This document shows, piece after piece, positions 1-8,310 of a stretch of 64,000 nt of DNA; position 1 is the stretch's first letter, and each line of letters begins with the position of its first letter. The DNA lies in contig NZ_JAPNTZ010000004.1 in the NCBI RefSeq assembly GCF_026626335.1, positions 434,001-498,000 on the forward strand, in the 5' to 3' direction. Position numbers and translations under genes: made by a program. This stretch comes from Paractinoplanes pyxinae (GTDB lineage Bacteria > Actinomycetota > Actinomycetes > Mycobacteriales > Micromonosporaceae). The notes under the pieces were generated by a model, which was not told the DNA's origin, made no database searches, and was given only the letters and a program-made list of their open reading frames with translations.

Positions 1-1
1 C

Positions 2-856
2 CTGGACTCGCAGGCGCACAAGACGATCTACGACGGTTCCATGTACGCCCGTGGCCTCGGCGCCACCGTGCAGCGCTTCCGCGCCAACGACCACGAGCAC
101 CTGCGCGAGCTGCTGGCGGCGGCCCCGGCCGGCGTCTCGAAGATCGTGGCCATGGACGGCGTGAACAGCATGACCGGCAACGCGCCCGACCTGAAGGCGT
201 TCGCCGCGGTCGCCCGCGAGTACGGCGCGCTGCTGTACGTGGACGAGGCGCACGGCTTCGGCGTGATCGGCGAGCGCGGCGCCAACGAGAAGTCCCCGTA
301 CGGCCTCAAGGGCAACGCCATCGTCAAGTACAGCGGCGAGACCTACGACAACATCGTGCTCGTCGGCGGCTTCTCGAAGTCGTACTCGTCGCTGATGGCC
401 TTCCTGGCCCTGCCGACCTGGCTCAAGAACCACCTCAAGGTCTCGGCCCCGCCGTACCTGTACTCCGGCCCGGCCCCGACCGCGTCGCTGGCCACGGTCA
501 ACGCCGGCCTCGACCTCAACGAGAAGCGCGGCGACGACATCCGCGCCGACCTGTACCGCAAGTCGATGAAGGTGCTCGACCACGTGCGCGCCCTGGGCGT
601 GTACACCCCGAACACCGGCAACACCCCGGTCATCGAGCTGCCGCTGGCTCCCGGCGAGGACATCGACGCCGTCGGCAAGCTGCTGTGGGACCGCGGCATC
701 TACGTCACGCTGGCCGCGTACCCGCTGGTCCCGAAGGACCAGGTCGGCTTCCGGGCCCAGGTGACGGCCGCGAACTCCGACGAGGAGATCGACGAGCTGA
801 ACGCCGTGATCAGCGAGCTGGCCGCGGCCGGCAAGCTGCGCCCCGCGGCGCAATGA
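2..856 (+). CDS. PLP-dependent alpha-oxoamine synthase family aminotransferase, 5' truncated
   Basis: The 5' end lies outside the window; 284 residues are visible. The fold-type I PLP signature YVDEAHGFG sits at visible residues 79-87. The Schiff-base lysine is in GGFSKSYSS (codon at 377-379). The C-terminal FRAQVTAANSDEEID stretch resembles the small domain of BioF/KBL/serine palmitoyltransferase-like enzymes, which condense an amino acid with an acyl-CoA. Which acyl and amino substrates are used cannot be read. The stop overlaps the next start by four bases (ATGA), so it is translationally coupled to an exporter gene and a small SnoaL-like gene, which suggests a small biosynthesis-plus-export operon. 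Confidence 0.85.
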   Translation: MDSQAHKTIYDGSMYARGLGATVQRFRANDHEHLRELLAAAPAGVSKIVAMDGVNSMTGNAPDLKAFAAVAREYGALLYVDEAHGFGVIGERGANEKSPYGLKGNAIVKYSGETYDNIVLVGGFSKSYSSLMAFLALPTWLKNHLKVSAPPYLYSGPAPTASLATVNAGLDLNEKRGDDIRADLYRKSMKVLDHVRALGVYTPNTGNTPVIELPLAPGEDIDAVGKLLWDRGIYVTLAAYPLVPKDQVGFRAQVTAANSDEEIDELNAVISELAAAGKLRPAAQ

Positions 857-2169
857 CGCTCGCCGGTCCGCTGGCGCCGCTGCGGCACCGCCAGTTCCGG
901 CTCCTGTGGACCGGGATGAGCGCCTCGCTGGTGGGCGACGGGGTCCTCCTCGTCGCCCTGGCGTGGCAGGTCTACGACCTGTACGGGGCGCCCGCCGCCA
1001 TGTCGGCGGTGGGCGTCGCCCTCTCCCTGCCCCAGGTGGCCACCCTGCTGTTCGGCGGGGTGGTGAGCGACCGGTTCGACCCGCGCAAGGTCATGCTGGC
1101 CTCGGACCTGGTGCGGCTGGGCACCATGAGCACGCTGGCCGTGCTGGCCCTGACCGGGTCGCTGACCTCGCTGTGGCCGATCCTGATAATCGCGGCGGTG
1201 CACGGGGCGGCGGCCGGGTTCTTCGGCCCGGCCTTCGACGCGACGGTGCCCCGGGTGGTGCCGGCGGACGACCTGATCGCGGCCAACTCGCTCGACCAGT
1301 TCGTCCGGCCGGCCGGCATGCAGATCTTCGGCCCGATGCTGGCCGGCGCGGTCATCGCGGCCGGCGGGGCGGGCTGGGCGTTTGCGGTCAACGCGGCCAC
1401 GTTCGCCTTGTCCGTGGCCTGCCTGCTGGCGATGAGCCGGATGCCGCTGGCCGCTCCCGCGGACGAGGAAGAGCCGGCGGAGTCGATCTGGCAGGAGATG
1501 CGGGCCGGGCTTTCGTACGTGCGGAAGCACGTGTGGCTGTGGGGCACGTTCCTGTCGGCCACGTTCACGTACCTGCTGTTCGTGGGACCGACCGAGGTGC
1601 TGCTGCCCTACGTGGTGAAGCACGAGCTGGGGCTGAGCGCGTCGGCGCTGGCCCTGATCCTCACCTCGGGCGGGCTGGGCGCCATCGCCGCGGCGCTGAC
1701 CGTCGGCTGGCTCGGCATCCCGCGGCGGTTCATGACTTACACGTACGGCGTCTGGGCTGTCGCCACGCTTGCGGTGGCCGGCTACGGCGCGGCGACGCAC
1801 ACCTGGCAGCTGGCCGTGGCGTGCGTGCTGGTCAACGGCCTGGAGGCGGCCGGGACGGTGGCCTGGGCGACCACGAAGCAGCGGTTCGTCCCCGAGGGCA
1901 TGCTGGGCCGGGTGTCGAGCGTGGACTGGTTCGTCTCGACGGCGCTCCTGCCGCTCTCGTACGCGCTGGCCGCGCCGGTCGCGGGCTGGATCGGCGTGCG
2001 CGAGACGCTGATCGGGGCCGGCCTGCTGGGCGCGGTGGTCACGTTCGGCTTCCTGTTCCTGCCCGGCATGCGGCGGGTCGAGAAGCTCGAGTACATCGAG
2101 CGTCCCGGTGTTCCTGTCGCGGCTTCGACCCCGGCTCCGGCCGCCGAGAAAGCCGAGGTTCCGGCATGA
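853..2169 (+). CDS. MFS transporter, EntS/MFS_3-like exporter
   Basis: The 438-residue product begins with the ATG overlapping the previous stop; longer readings would run through the upstream gene. The sequence has about twelve hydrophobic segments and the loop VSDRFDPRKVM between helices 2 and 3, the MFS motif A region. The MFS_3 family includes enterobactin-type and macrolide exporters. The last ~30 residues are a hydrophilic Ala/Pro/Glu tail. It ends in an ATGA overlap with the next gene, so it lies in a three-gene operon with the PLP enzyme and may export that enzyme's product (inference). Confidence 0.85.
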   Translation: MTLAGPLAPLRHRQFRLLWTGMSASLVGDGVLLVALAWQVYDLYGAPAAMSAVGVALSLPQVATLLFGGVVSDRFDPRKVMLASDLVRLGTMSTLAVLALTGSLTSLWPILIIAAVHGAAAGFFGPAFDATVPRVVPADDLIAANSLDQFVRPAGMQIFGPMLAGAVIAAGGAGWAFAVNAATFALSVACLLAMSRMPLAAPADEEEPAESIWQEMRAGLSYVRKHVWLWGTFLSATFTYLLFVGPTEVLLPYVVKHELGLSASALALILTSGGLGAIAAALTVGWLGIPRRFMTYTYGVWAVATLAVAGYGAATHTWQLAVACVLVNGLEAAGTVAWATTKQRFVPEGMLGRVSSVDWFVSTALLPLSYALAAPVAGWIGVRETLIGAGLLGAVVTFGFLFLPGMRRVEKLEYIERPGVPVAASTPAPAAEKAEVPA

Positions 2170-2552
2170 GCTTGACTCCCGCGCAGGCGGTGCGCGATCT
2201 CAGCGAGGCGTTCGCGGCCCGCGACCTGAACGCGGCGCTGGCCTGCTTCGCGCCCGGCGACGATGTCGGCTACGCCGGCTCCGAGAAGGCCGAGACGGCG
2301 GTGGGCCGGGCCGAACTGACGGCTCTGCTCGGCGAAGTCTTCTTGCGGACCGAGGCGTACGCGTGGGAAGCGCACGACGTCACGGTGCACACCTTCGGCG
2401 ACCGGGCGTACGTCTTCGCCGAGGCCGAAGGCGCCGCGCGCCCCGACGACGGCGCCGACGAGAACTTCCCCTACCGGGTGTCGGGCCTGGTGGAGCAGGT
2501 GGAGGGACGGTGGCTCTGGCGTCACTGCCAGGGCAGCGAACCCTCCTCCTGA
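2166..2552 (+). CDS. SnoaL-like / NTF2-fold small protein
   Basis: A 128-residue protein starting at the ATG that overlaps the transporter stop. The sequence (AVRDLSEAFAARDLNAALACF, later ENFPYRVSGLVEQVEGRW) has the helix-then-curved-sheet pattern of the NTF2/SnoaL/DUF4440 superfamily. Members are enzymes or ligand-binding proteins with a cone-shaped pocket. No catalytic residue can be assigned with certainty. It is the last gene of the operon and is followed by a strong hairpin. Confidence 0.75.
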   Translation: MSLTPAQAVRDLSEAFAARDLNAALACFAPGDDVGYAGSEKAETAVGRAELTALLGEVFLRTEAYAWEAHDVTVHTFGDRAYVFAEAEGAARPDDGADENFPYRVSGLVEQVEGRWLWRHCQGSEPSS

Positions 2553-2583
2553 GTCCCGCCCCGGAAGGGTGGGGGATGGGGAA

Positions 2584-2618
2584 ACGGCCGGCCGGTGGGG
2601 CTCTCACCGGCCGGCCGT
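2584..2618 (+). terminator. Hairpin terminator after the PLP/MFS/SnoaL operon
   Basis: Perfect 14-bp inverted repeat (ACGGCCGGCCGGTG at 2584-2597 and its complement at 2605-2618) with a 7-nt loop, 31 bases after the last stop. There is no U tract, which is common for actinobacterial terminators. Confidence 0.75.
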
Positions 2619-2706
2619 CGCCGTATTGCAACACTCGCGCTTTGGTGCGTGGGGCGCTGACACCCGGGAGCCGGCCGTCATCGTTGGGCAGTAGTGCGGA
2701 TCACCC

Positions 2707-2737
2707 TTGCCTTCAAGCGCTTGAGGGCGCGAACACT
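2707..2737 (+). promoter_or_regulatory. MerR-type promoter with 19-bp spacer and internal dyad
   Basis: -35 TTGCCT (2707-2712) and -10 AACACT (2732-2737) are separated by 19 bp, the overlong spacer typical of MerR-activated promoters. The spacer holds the perfect 12-bp palindrome TCAAGCGCTTGA (2713-2724), like the CTCAAG-CTTGAG boxes of SoxR/MerR-family regulators. The start codon at 2746 is about 8 bp past the -10, so the transcript would be nearly leaderless. A MerR-family gene lies convergently just past the target gene. Confidence 0.6.
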
Positions 2738-2745
2738 CGGGTGTC

Positions 2746-3708
2746 ATGACCAACGATTCCGCCACCACCGTTCTTGTCACCGGCGCCACCGGGCACGTGG
2801 GCAGCCACTCGGTCGAGCGCCTGCTCGCCGAGGGCTACCGGGTCCGCGTCGTCGTCCGGCACGACGCCCAGGAGCAGGACGTCCGCGCCTTCGCCGGCCC
2901 GAGCGACCGCCTGGAGTTCGTGACGGCCGAACTCACCGCCGACGACAACTGGGACAAGGCGGTCGCCGGCGTCCGCTACGTCTGGCATCACGCATCGCCG
3001 TTCCCGTCCACTCCGCCGCAGAACGACGACGAGGTGATCGTCCCGGCCCGCGACGGCGCCCTCCGCGTGCTCGCCGCCGCCGGCGCCGCGAACGTGCGAC
3101 GCGTCGTCCTGACCTCCTCGTACGCCGCCGTCGGCTACTCGCCCAAGCCGGGCGATCACTACGACGAGTCCGACTGGACGAATCCGGACGACGACCTGCC
3201 CGCCTACATCCGCTCGAAGGTCATCGCCGAGCGGGCGGCCTGGCAGTACGCGCGGGAGCACGCGGGCGCCGAGCTGACCGTCATCAACCCCACCGGCATC
3301 TTCGGGCCGCTGCTCACCGACCGTCTGTCGGCCTCGACCGGACTGGTCAAGGCCCTCCTCGAAGGGGTGGCGCTGCCGCCGCAGGTCTTCGGCGTGGTCG
3401 ACGTCCGCGACGTGGCCGACCTGCACCTGCGGGCGATGCTGAGCCCGGCCGCCGCCGGTGAGCGGTTCATCGGCGTGGCCGGACCCCCGATCAGCTTCGC
3501 CGAGATGGGGCAGATCCTGGCCCGGCATCTTCGGGACCTCGCCGGCCGGGTGCCTGCGGCCGAGCCGACCGGCGACCGGGGATCCAGGCCGGTGATCAGC
3601 AACGCCAAGGCCCGTGAGGTGCTCGGCTGGCGGCCGCGCGAGGTGGCCACGACGATCGCCGACACCGCCGACAGCCTGCTGCGGCTGGGCCTGGTCAGAA
3701 GCGTTTGA
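2746..3708 (+). CDS. NAD(P)-dependent epimerase/dehydratase (extended SDR, dihydroflavonol reductase-like)
   Basis: The 320-residue protein has the Rossmann motif TGATGHVG (residues 12-19) and LTSS at 122-125. The catalytic Tyr154-x3-Lys158 lies in YIRSK. This is the pattern of extended short-chain dehydrogenases acting on carbonyl or sugar-nucleotide substrates. The substrate is unknown. It sits behind a MerR-type promoter, and its last 14 bases overlap the 3' end of the convergent MerR gene, so the two are probably a regulator-target pair. Confidence 0.85.
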   Translation: MTNDSATTVLVTGATGHVGSHSVERLLAEGYRVRVVVRHDAQEQDVRAFAGPSDRLEFVTAELTADDNWDKAVAGVRYVWHHASPFPSTPPQNDDEVIVPARDGALRVLAAAGAANVRRVVLTSSYAAVGYSPKPGDHYDESDWTNPDDDLPAYIRSKVIAERAAWQYAREHAGAELTVINPTGIFGPLLTDRLSASTGLVKALLEGVALPPQVFGVVDVRDVADLHLRAMLSPAAAGERFIGVAGPPISFAEMGQILARHLRDLAGRVPAAEPTGDRGSRPVISNAKAREVLGWRPREVATTIADTADSLLRLGLVRSV

Positions 3709-4117
3709 GGACCTCTTCGACCCGCTCGACGATGGCCGCGTCGTCCTCGCCCCGGCCCCGGGCCGCCCACAGCTCCGCCTTGAGCGTGAGGTATTCGTGG
3801 CGCACGCGGAGCCGTTCGATCTCGGCGGCGAGCTGGCCGGCCTGGGCGGCGAACAGCCCGTTCAGCTCGCCGGCCTTCTCGGTGCCGTGCGCGAGAAGAC
3901 GTACGTAATCGCGAAGTCCGTCGACGCTCACCCCGGACGACCGCAGGCAGGCGAGCGCCTCGACCCGCTCGGCGGTGGCCGCGTCGTAGCGGCGGTGGCC
4001 CGTCTCGGGATCGCGGCCGACCGTGCCCAGCAGGCCGGTCTTCTCGTAGTAGCGCAGGGTCGGCTCGCTGAACCCGCTGCGGCGGGACATCTCGAGGATG
4101 GTCAGAGGTCTGGTCAC
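3695..4117 (-). CDS. MerR family transcriptional regulator
   Basis: A 140-residue protein with a GTG start overlapping the glycosyltransferase stop (GTGA). The N-terminal winged helix-turn-helix (LTILEMSRRSGFSEPTLRYY, residues 5-24) is followed by the GHRRYD wing and a dimerisation helix at about 90-122. There is no cysteine cluster for metal or [2Fe-2S] sensing, so it is probably a drug- or metabolite-responsive MerR protein. It is co-transcribed with the upstream glycosyltransferase and converges on the reductase, whose promoter has the matching dyad. Confidence 0.9.
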   Translation of the reverse strand: MTRPLTILEMSRRSGFSEPTLRYYEKTGLLGTVGRDPETGHRRYDAATAERVEALACLRSSGVSVDGLRDYVRLLAHGTEKAGELNGLFAAQAGQLAAEIERLRVRHEYLTLKAELWAARGRGEDDAAIVERVEEVLKRF

Positions 4118-5286
4118 CCCACCATCTTCTCGATCAGGTCGGCCGCGCGAGTGACGCCGCCCTCGGCGCGTACGTCGTGCTTCAAGCGCTCGCTGCGGGC
4201 GGCCACCTCAGGGTCGGCGGTCAGGGCCAGCAGGTGCTCGCGCAGCTCGCCGGCGGTGACCGTGGCCGACTCGACCACCCGGGCCACGCCCAGGGCGGCC
4301 AGCTGCTCGGCGTTGGCGAACTGGTCGGCCGCCTGCGGGGCCGCGATCATCGGGGTGCCGCAGTACAGGCCCTCGCTGCTGCCGCCCATGCCGGCGTGGG
4401 TGAGGAAGGCGTCGGCCTGCTCGAGGACGGAGAGCTGCGGCACCCACGGGTGCAGCTCGACCGACTCCGGGACGTCGCCGAGCTCGGCCGGGTCGACCGC
4501 GCGTCCGATCTGCAGCACGGTGTGCCAGCCCGGCAGCGACCCGAAGGCGGCCACGCAGCGGCGATAGAACTCGGGGTGGTTGGTGAAGGCCGAGCCGAGC
4601 GACACCAGCAGCACCTTCCCGGCGCCGGCGGGCCGCGTCCAAGTGCCCTGCGACGACCGGTCGCCGAGGACCGGCCCGACGAAGTCGTAGACGGCCGGAT
4701 TCACGCGATCGGCGTTCGGCTGCAGGGCGCGCGGAATCAGCACCAGCGCGTGGTCGGGGCGGCCCTGGAAGGCCATGCTGTCCGTGGTGGACGAGCCCTC
4801 GGCGGTCAGCCATTCAGTGAAGCGGTCGTAGTAGGCGGCGCCGCGGGGGTCGGCGCGCATCGCCTCGACCATCGGCGCCATCTCGTCCTCGTAGCCGTCC
4901 CAGGCCACGTAGGTGGGGGAGAGCTGCACCGACGGGATGCCCCACTGCTCGGCCAGCAGCCGGGCCGGGGCGCCCGCGATGTCGTACAGGAAAAGATCGG
5001 GCCTGTCCTCGGCGTACGCCGCCCGCAGCTGGGGCAGCATCGCGATCGCGTCGTCGAGGAACATCGTGAGCTGGGCGATCGGGTCGAGGTCGTCGTGCGT
5101 CTCGGCCGGGGGCAGGGTCGACGCGTACGGCTTGAGCTCGGCGCCGAGGCTGGTGACGGCCTCGGCGAAGGAAGGGTCGTTGGCGTAGGTCACGCGATGA
5201 CCCCGTCGAACCAGCTCGCGTACGACCTCCGCGCTCGGGTTGACGTGACCGTGGAACGGAATGCTGACCATGGCGATGTGCGGCAC
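4114..5286 (-). CDS. MGT-family (macrolide-type) UDP-glycosyltransferase
   Basis: The start is GTG at 5286, chosen for the GAGGAG box 6 bases upstream; this gives 390 residues, normal for GT1/MGT enzymes. The N-terminus has the PFHGHVNP acceptor-side motif (residues 11-18). The C-terminus has HPWVPQ (279-284), THAGMGGSSEG (296-306) and the D/Q pair in AADQFANAEQ, together a PSPG-like UDP-sugar site. The family includes OleD-type enzymes that inactivate macrolides by glycosylation. The divergent TetR gene and paired operators support a drug- or metabolite-inducible detoxification role (inference). Confidence 0.88.
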   Translation of the reverse strand: MPHIAMVSIPFHGHVNPSAEVVRELVRRGHRVTYANDPSFAEAVTSLGAELKPYASTLPPAETHDDLDPIAQLTMFLDDAIAMLPQLRAAYAEDRPDLFLYDIAGAPARLLAEQWGIPSVQLSPTYVAWDGYEDEMAPMVEAMRADPRGAAYYDRFTEWLTAEGSSTTDSMAFQGRPDHALVLIPRALQPNADRVNPAVYDFVGPVLGDRSSQGTWTRPAGAGKVLLVSLGSAFTNHPEFYRRCVAAFGSLPGWHTVLQIGRAVDPAELGDVPESVELHPWVPQLSVLEQADAFLTHAGMGGSSEGLYCGTPMIAAPQAADQFANAEQLAALGVARVVESATVTAGELREHLLALTADPEVAARSERLKHDVRAEGGVTRAADLIEKMVG

Positions 5287-5314
5287 GGAAAGCTCCTCGC
5301 TGTCGTCGATGGCG

Positions 5315-5363
5315 AGACGATACGTCTCGTCTCGCGACGCCGTCAAGACGAGACGTCTCGTCT
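5315..5363. promoter_or_regulatory. Paired operators and divergent promoters between glycosyltransferase and TetR genes
   Basis: Two 18-bp boxes, AGACGATACGTCTCGTCT (5315-5332) and AGACGAGACGTCTCGTCT (5346-5363), differ at one base and are 31 bp apart, three helical turns. The second is a perfect palindrome. The glycosyltransferase promoter on the minus strand reads -35 TTGACG (5346-5341), 18 bp, -10 TATCGT (5322-5317). Box 1 therefore covers its -10 and box 2 abuts its -35. For the TetR gene a TAGGGT -10 (5386-5391) lies 6 bases before its GTG. Confidence 0.8.
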
Positions 5364-5397
5364 CGCCAAGCGGTCCGGGCGCCGGTAGGGTGAGCGC

Positions 5398-5973
5398 GTG
5401 CCCGATGTGAACCGTCGTAGTGAGCAGTCGCGCCGCGCGATCATGTGGGCGACGATGTCGATGGTGGGCGACACCGGGTACGCCCGGATGACGGTCGAGG
5501 CGATCGCCTCCCGGGCCGGGGTTGGCAAGCAGACGATCTACCGGTGGTGGCCGCGGGGCAAGGCCGCCCTGGTGCTCGACGCGCTGGCCGAGAACGTCGC
5601 GACCGGCCCGGCCGCGCTGCCCGACTCGGGCGACCTCGAGGCCGACCTGCGGACGGTCGTGCGGGCCACCGTGGCCGAGTTCGCCGACCCGAAGCTGTCC
5701 GCGACCACCCGGGCGCTGACCGTCGAGACGCTGGCCGACGACGACCTCGCGGCTCAGGTGCGCGACCGGCTGCTGCGGCCGCAGCTCGACGCCGTGCGCG
5801 ACCGCCTGGAAGCCGCTCGCGACGCCGGCCACGTCCGGGCCGGGGCCGACCTCGACCACGCCGTGGAGTCGATCTTCGGCCCGATCTTCCATCGCTGGCT
5901 GCTGCGCACCGGGCCGCTCACCGACGAGTACGCCGAAGGACTGCTGCAACACGTGATGGCCGCGCTCCGGTGA
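5398..5973 (+). CDS. TetR/AcrR family transcriptional regulator
   Basis: A 191-residue protein, GTG start, probably leaderless. The N-terminal helix-turn-helix spans residues 13-60, with VEAIASRAGVGKQTIYRWW as recognition helices. The rest is a TetR_C-like ligand-binding domain. It is transcribed divergently from the glycosyltransferase across two near-identical palindromic operators, so it very likely represses that gene and itself until a small-molecule ligand binds. Confidence 0.92.
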   Translation: MPDVNRRSEQSRRAIMWATMSMVGDTGYARMTVEAIASRAGVGKQTIYRWWPRGKAALVLDALAENVATGPAALPDSGDLEADLRTVVRATVAEFADPKLSATTRALTVETLADDDLAAQVRDRLLRPQLDAVRDRLEAARDAGHVRAGADLDHAVESIFGPIFHRWLLRTGPLTDEYAEGLLQHVMAALR

Positions 5974-5997
5974 GGAACGCGGCCATCCGAGCGGGGG

Positions 5998-6612
5998 TCA
6001 GGCAGTCGTGAGGGTCGGGGCCTGCACCTCGGTCACCAGGCCGGTGGCCAGGCTGTACTGGGCGGGCACGGCCGTGACGGCGCCGCGGCGCAGGGCGGCG
6101 TCGACCATGGAGGAGCGTTCGCGCAGCAGCTCGAGGGTGTGCAACGAGTGCTGGGCGCCGATCTCGGCCGCGGTGGTGGCGCCGGCGCGGCGGGCGCGGG
6201 CCACGTTCGGGGCGATGCGCTCGGCAATGTCGCGGATGTAGCCGGGCGGCACCAGGCCCTCGTCGACCACCCGGGTGGCCGCCGCGACGGCGCCGCAGCC
6301 CTCGTGGCCGAGGACGACGATCAGCGAGACGCCCAGCACCTCGACGGCGTACTCGACCGAGCCGAGCGCAGCCGCGTCGACGACGTGACCCGCCGTGCGC
6401 ACGACGAACAGGTCGCCCAGGCCCTGATCGAACAGGATCTCGGCCGGCACCCGGGAGTCGGAGCAGCCCAGCACCAGTGCGAACGGGTTCTGCGACTCGT
6501 TGAGCTGGGCCCGGCGGGCGGCGCCACGGTCGGCGGCGGCCGTGCTGCGGTCCTGGGTGAAGCGCAGGTTGCCCTCGAGCAGGCGGTTCCAGGGGGATGC
6601 GTTGCTTGCCAT
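5998..6612 (-). CDS. Beta-class carbonic anhydrase
   Basis: A 204-residue protein that interconverts CO2 and bicarbonate. Zinc ligands and the Asp-Arg dyad are visible as CSDSR (Cys50, Asp52, Arg54) and HEGCG (His103, Cys106). Length and motif spacing match the beta class. The previous gene ends convergently 24 bp away. The upstream chemoreceptor-like gene is on the same strand with 15 bp between them, so co-transcription is possible. A role in CO2/bicarbonate supply or sensing cannot be told apart. Confidence 0.93.
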   Translation of the reverse strand: MASNASPWNRLLEGNLRFTQDRSTAAADRGAARRAQLNESQNPFALVLGCSDSRVPAEILFDQGLGDLFVVRTAGHVVDAAALGSVEYAVEVLGVSLIVVLGHEGCGAVAAATRVVDEGLVPPGYIRDIAERIAPNVARARRAGATTAAEIGAQHSLHTLELLRERSSMVDAALRRGAVTAVPAQYSLATGLVTEVQAPTLTTA

Positions 6613-6627
6613 GTGGGGGGACTCCGG

Positions 6628-8181
6628 TCAGTTGAGGATGGCGCCGGTGACGGCGACCTGTTCGGTGAGGACGCCGCCGATCAACCGCTGGGTCTGGTTG
6701 ATCTCTTCGACGGCGGTGTGGATCTCGGCCAGCGACGCGGTGACGGCGTCCACGCGGGACTGGATGGCGCTGACCTTGGTGCCGACCTCGGCGGTGGCCC
6801 GCTCGGTCTCGTCGGACAAGGCCTTGACCTCGCCGGCCACGACGGCGAAGCCCTTGCCGGCCTCGCCCGCCCGGGCCGACTCGATGGTGGCGTTGAGGGC
6901 GAGCAGCTTGGTCTGGGCGGCGATGGACTGGATGGTCTGCGCCACCTGGCTGATCTCGGCGCTGGCCCGGCCGAGGGCGGCGACCTGCTGGTTGGCCTCG
7001 ACGGTGAGCCGTTCGCCCTGCTCGGCCACGGTGGCGGCCGAGGTGACGTTGCGCTCGACCTCGGCGATCGAGTCGAGCAGCGTACGGCCGGCGGTGTGCA
7101 GGTGCTCGGTCGAGACGAACCGCTCGAGCGCCTGCCCGACCAGGTAGGCCGTGTTGCGCAGGGCGGCCTCGCGGCCCGGGTACATGATCAGCGTCCGGGT
7201 CGCGAAGAAGTCCATGGTGCCGATGAACTGGCCGCCGACCTTGATCGGCAGGCACACGCCGGACTTGACCCCGGCCGCCTGTGCGGCCGGACGGCGTACG
7301 CAATCGGTCAGTTCGCCCAGATCTTCGACGAAGACCAGATCGTCGCGGGCCCAGGCCCGGCCCGACAGCCCGACGCCTTTGGCGAAGGAGGCCGACATCG
7401 TGACCCGGCGGAACTCGGCCCCGGCGTCGCCCGACTCGAGCGAGAAGCGCAGCTCGGAGCCGGTCTCGTCGAGCAGCCAGAACGAGCCGTACTGCCAGTC
7501 GAAGTCCTGGCGGATGGTCTCCAGCGCCGACCGCAGGGCCTGGTCGCGGCTGGTGGCCTGGGTCAGCTCGCGGATCACGGTGGAGACGGCGTGCACGTCC
7601 TGGGCCGCCTTCTCCTGGCGGACCGCCTCGTGCAGGCGGGCCAGCGCGCCCGAGACCAGCTGGCCGACCGCCCGCAGCACGGCGAGCCGGCCCTCGGACG
7701 GGTGCAGCTCCTCGGTGGCGAAGAAGTCCATCGTGCCGACGACCTTGTCGTCCTCGACGAGCGGGAAGCAGACGCCGCTGCGGACACCGGCGCGGGCCGC
7801 GACCGGCGCCCGCACGCAGTCGGTGACGTCGGCTATGTTGCCGACGAAGACCAGGTCGCGGCTGCGCCAGGTGCGCCCGGACAGGCCCACGCCCGGGGCG
7901 AACGAGGCCTCCAGGGTGACCCGCCGGAACTCCTCGTTGACCGTGCCGCTCTCCTGGGCGAAGCGGAGCACCTTGCCGGCCGGGTCGAGCTGCCAGTACG
8001 AGCCGTAGGCCCAGCCGAACAGACTTCGCACCTGGTCAAGCGCGCTGCCGATGGCCTGCTCGGGCGACGTGGCGCTCTCCATCGACCGCATGATCGCGGT
8101 GATGGCGGCCACGTCGGCCTTGGACTCGGACAGCTCGGCGCTGATCCGCTCGGACTCGGCGCGTCTACCGCTACGGAACAA
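6628..8181 (-). CDS. Soluble GAF-GAF methyl-accepting chemotaxis-type signalling protein
   Basis: The start is TTG at 8181, chosen because GAGGGGAG lies five bases upstream and residues further upstream look non-coding; this gives 517 aa. Two tandem GAF domains (about 25-185 and 200-355) share the repeated pattern SGR(T/A)W-DLVFV-DCVR-GV(R/K)SGVC-GTMDFFAT, so they arose by duplication. The C-terminal 360-517 is an MCP signalling hairpin with the invariant tip QTKLLALNATIESARAGEAG. There is no membrane segment, so it is cytosolic. No che genes are in the window; the partner kinase is unknown. Confidence 0.88.
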   Translation of the reverse strand: MFRSGRRAESERISAELSESKADVAAITAIMRSMESATSPEQAIGSALDQVRSLFGWAYGSYWQLDPAGKVLRFAQESGTVNEEFRRVTLEASFAPGVGLSGRTWRSRDLVFVGNIADVTDCVRAPVAARAGVRSGVCFPLVEDDKVVGTMDFFATEELHPSEGRLAVLRAVGQLVSGALARLHEAVRQEKAAQDVHAVSTVIRELTQATSRDQALRSALETIRQDFDWQYGSFWLLDETGSELRFSLESGDAGAEFRRVTMSASFAKGVGLSGRAWARDDLVFVEDLGELTDCVRRPAAQAAGVKSGVCLPIKVGGQFIGTMDFFATRTLIMYPGREAALRNTAYLVGQALERFVSTEHLHTAGRTLLDSIAEVERNVTSAATVAEQGERLTVEANQQVAALGRASAEISQVAQTIQSIAAQTKLLALNATIESARAGEAGKGFAVVAGEVKALSDETERATAEVGTKVSAIQSRVDAVTASLAEIHTAVEEINQTQRLIGGVLTEQVAVTGAILN

Positions 8182-8310
8182 CGCTGCTCCCCTCGGACGA
8201 CCGGCACGGTGCCGTCGTTCAGGGATCCTTCGGTTGCCGGCGGGCCCGCTTGAAAGATCGCGAGCGTGCGGTTGAGTGCAAATCGGTAGCAGCTCGGGCA
8301 GGGTGAGGTC

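Noticed and set aside
6139..8253. 704-codon open frame on the plus strand
   Set aside because: It is the reverse shadow of the GAF-GAF-MCP gene; its translation is low-complexity Gly/Ala/Arg text with no domain, while the minus strand has invariant MCP motifs.
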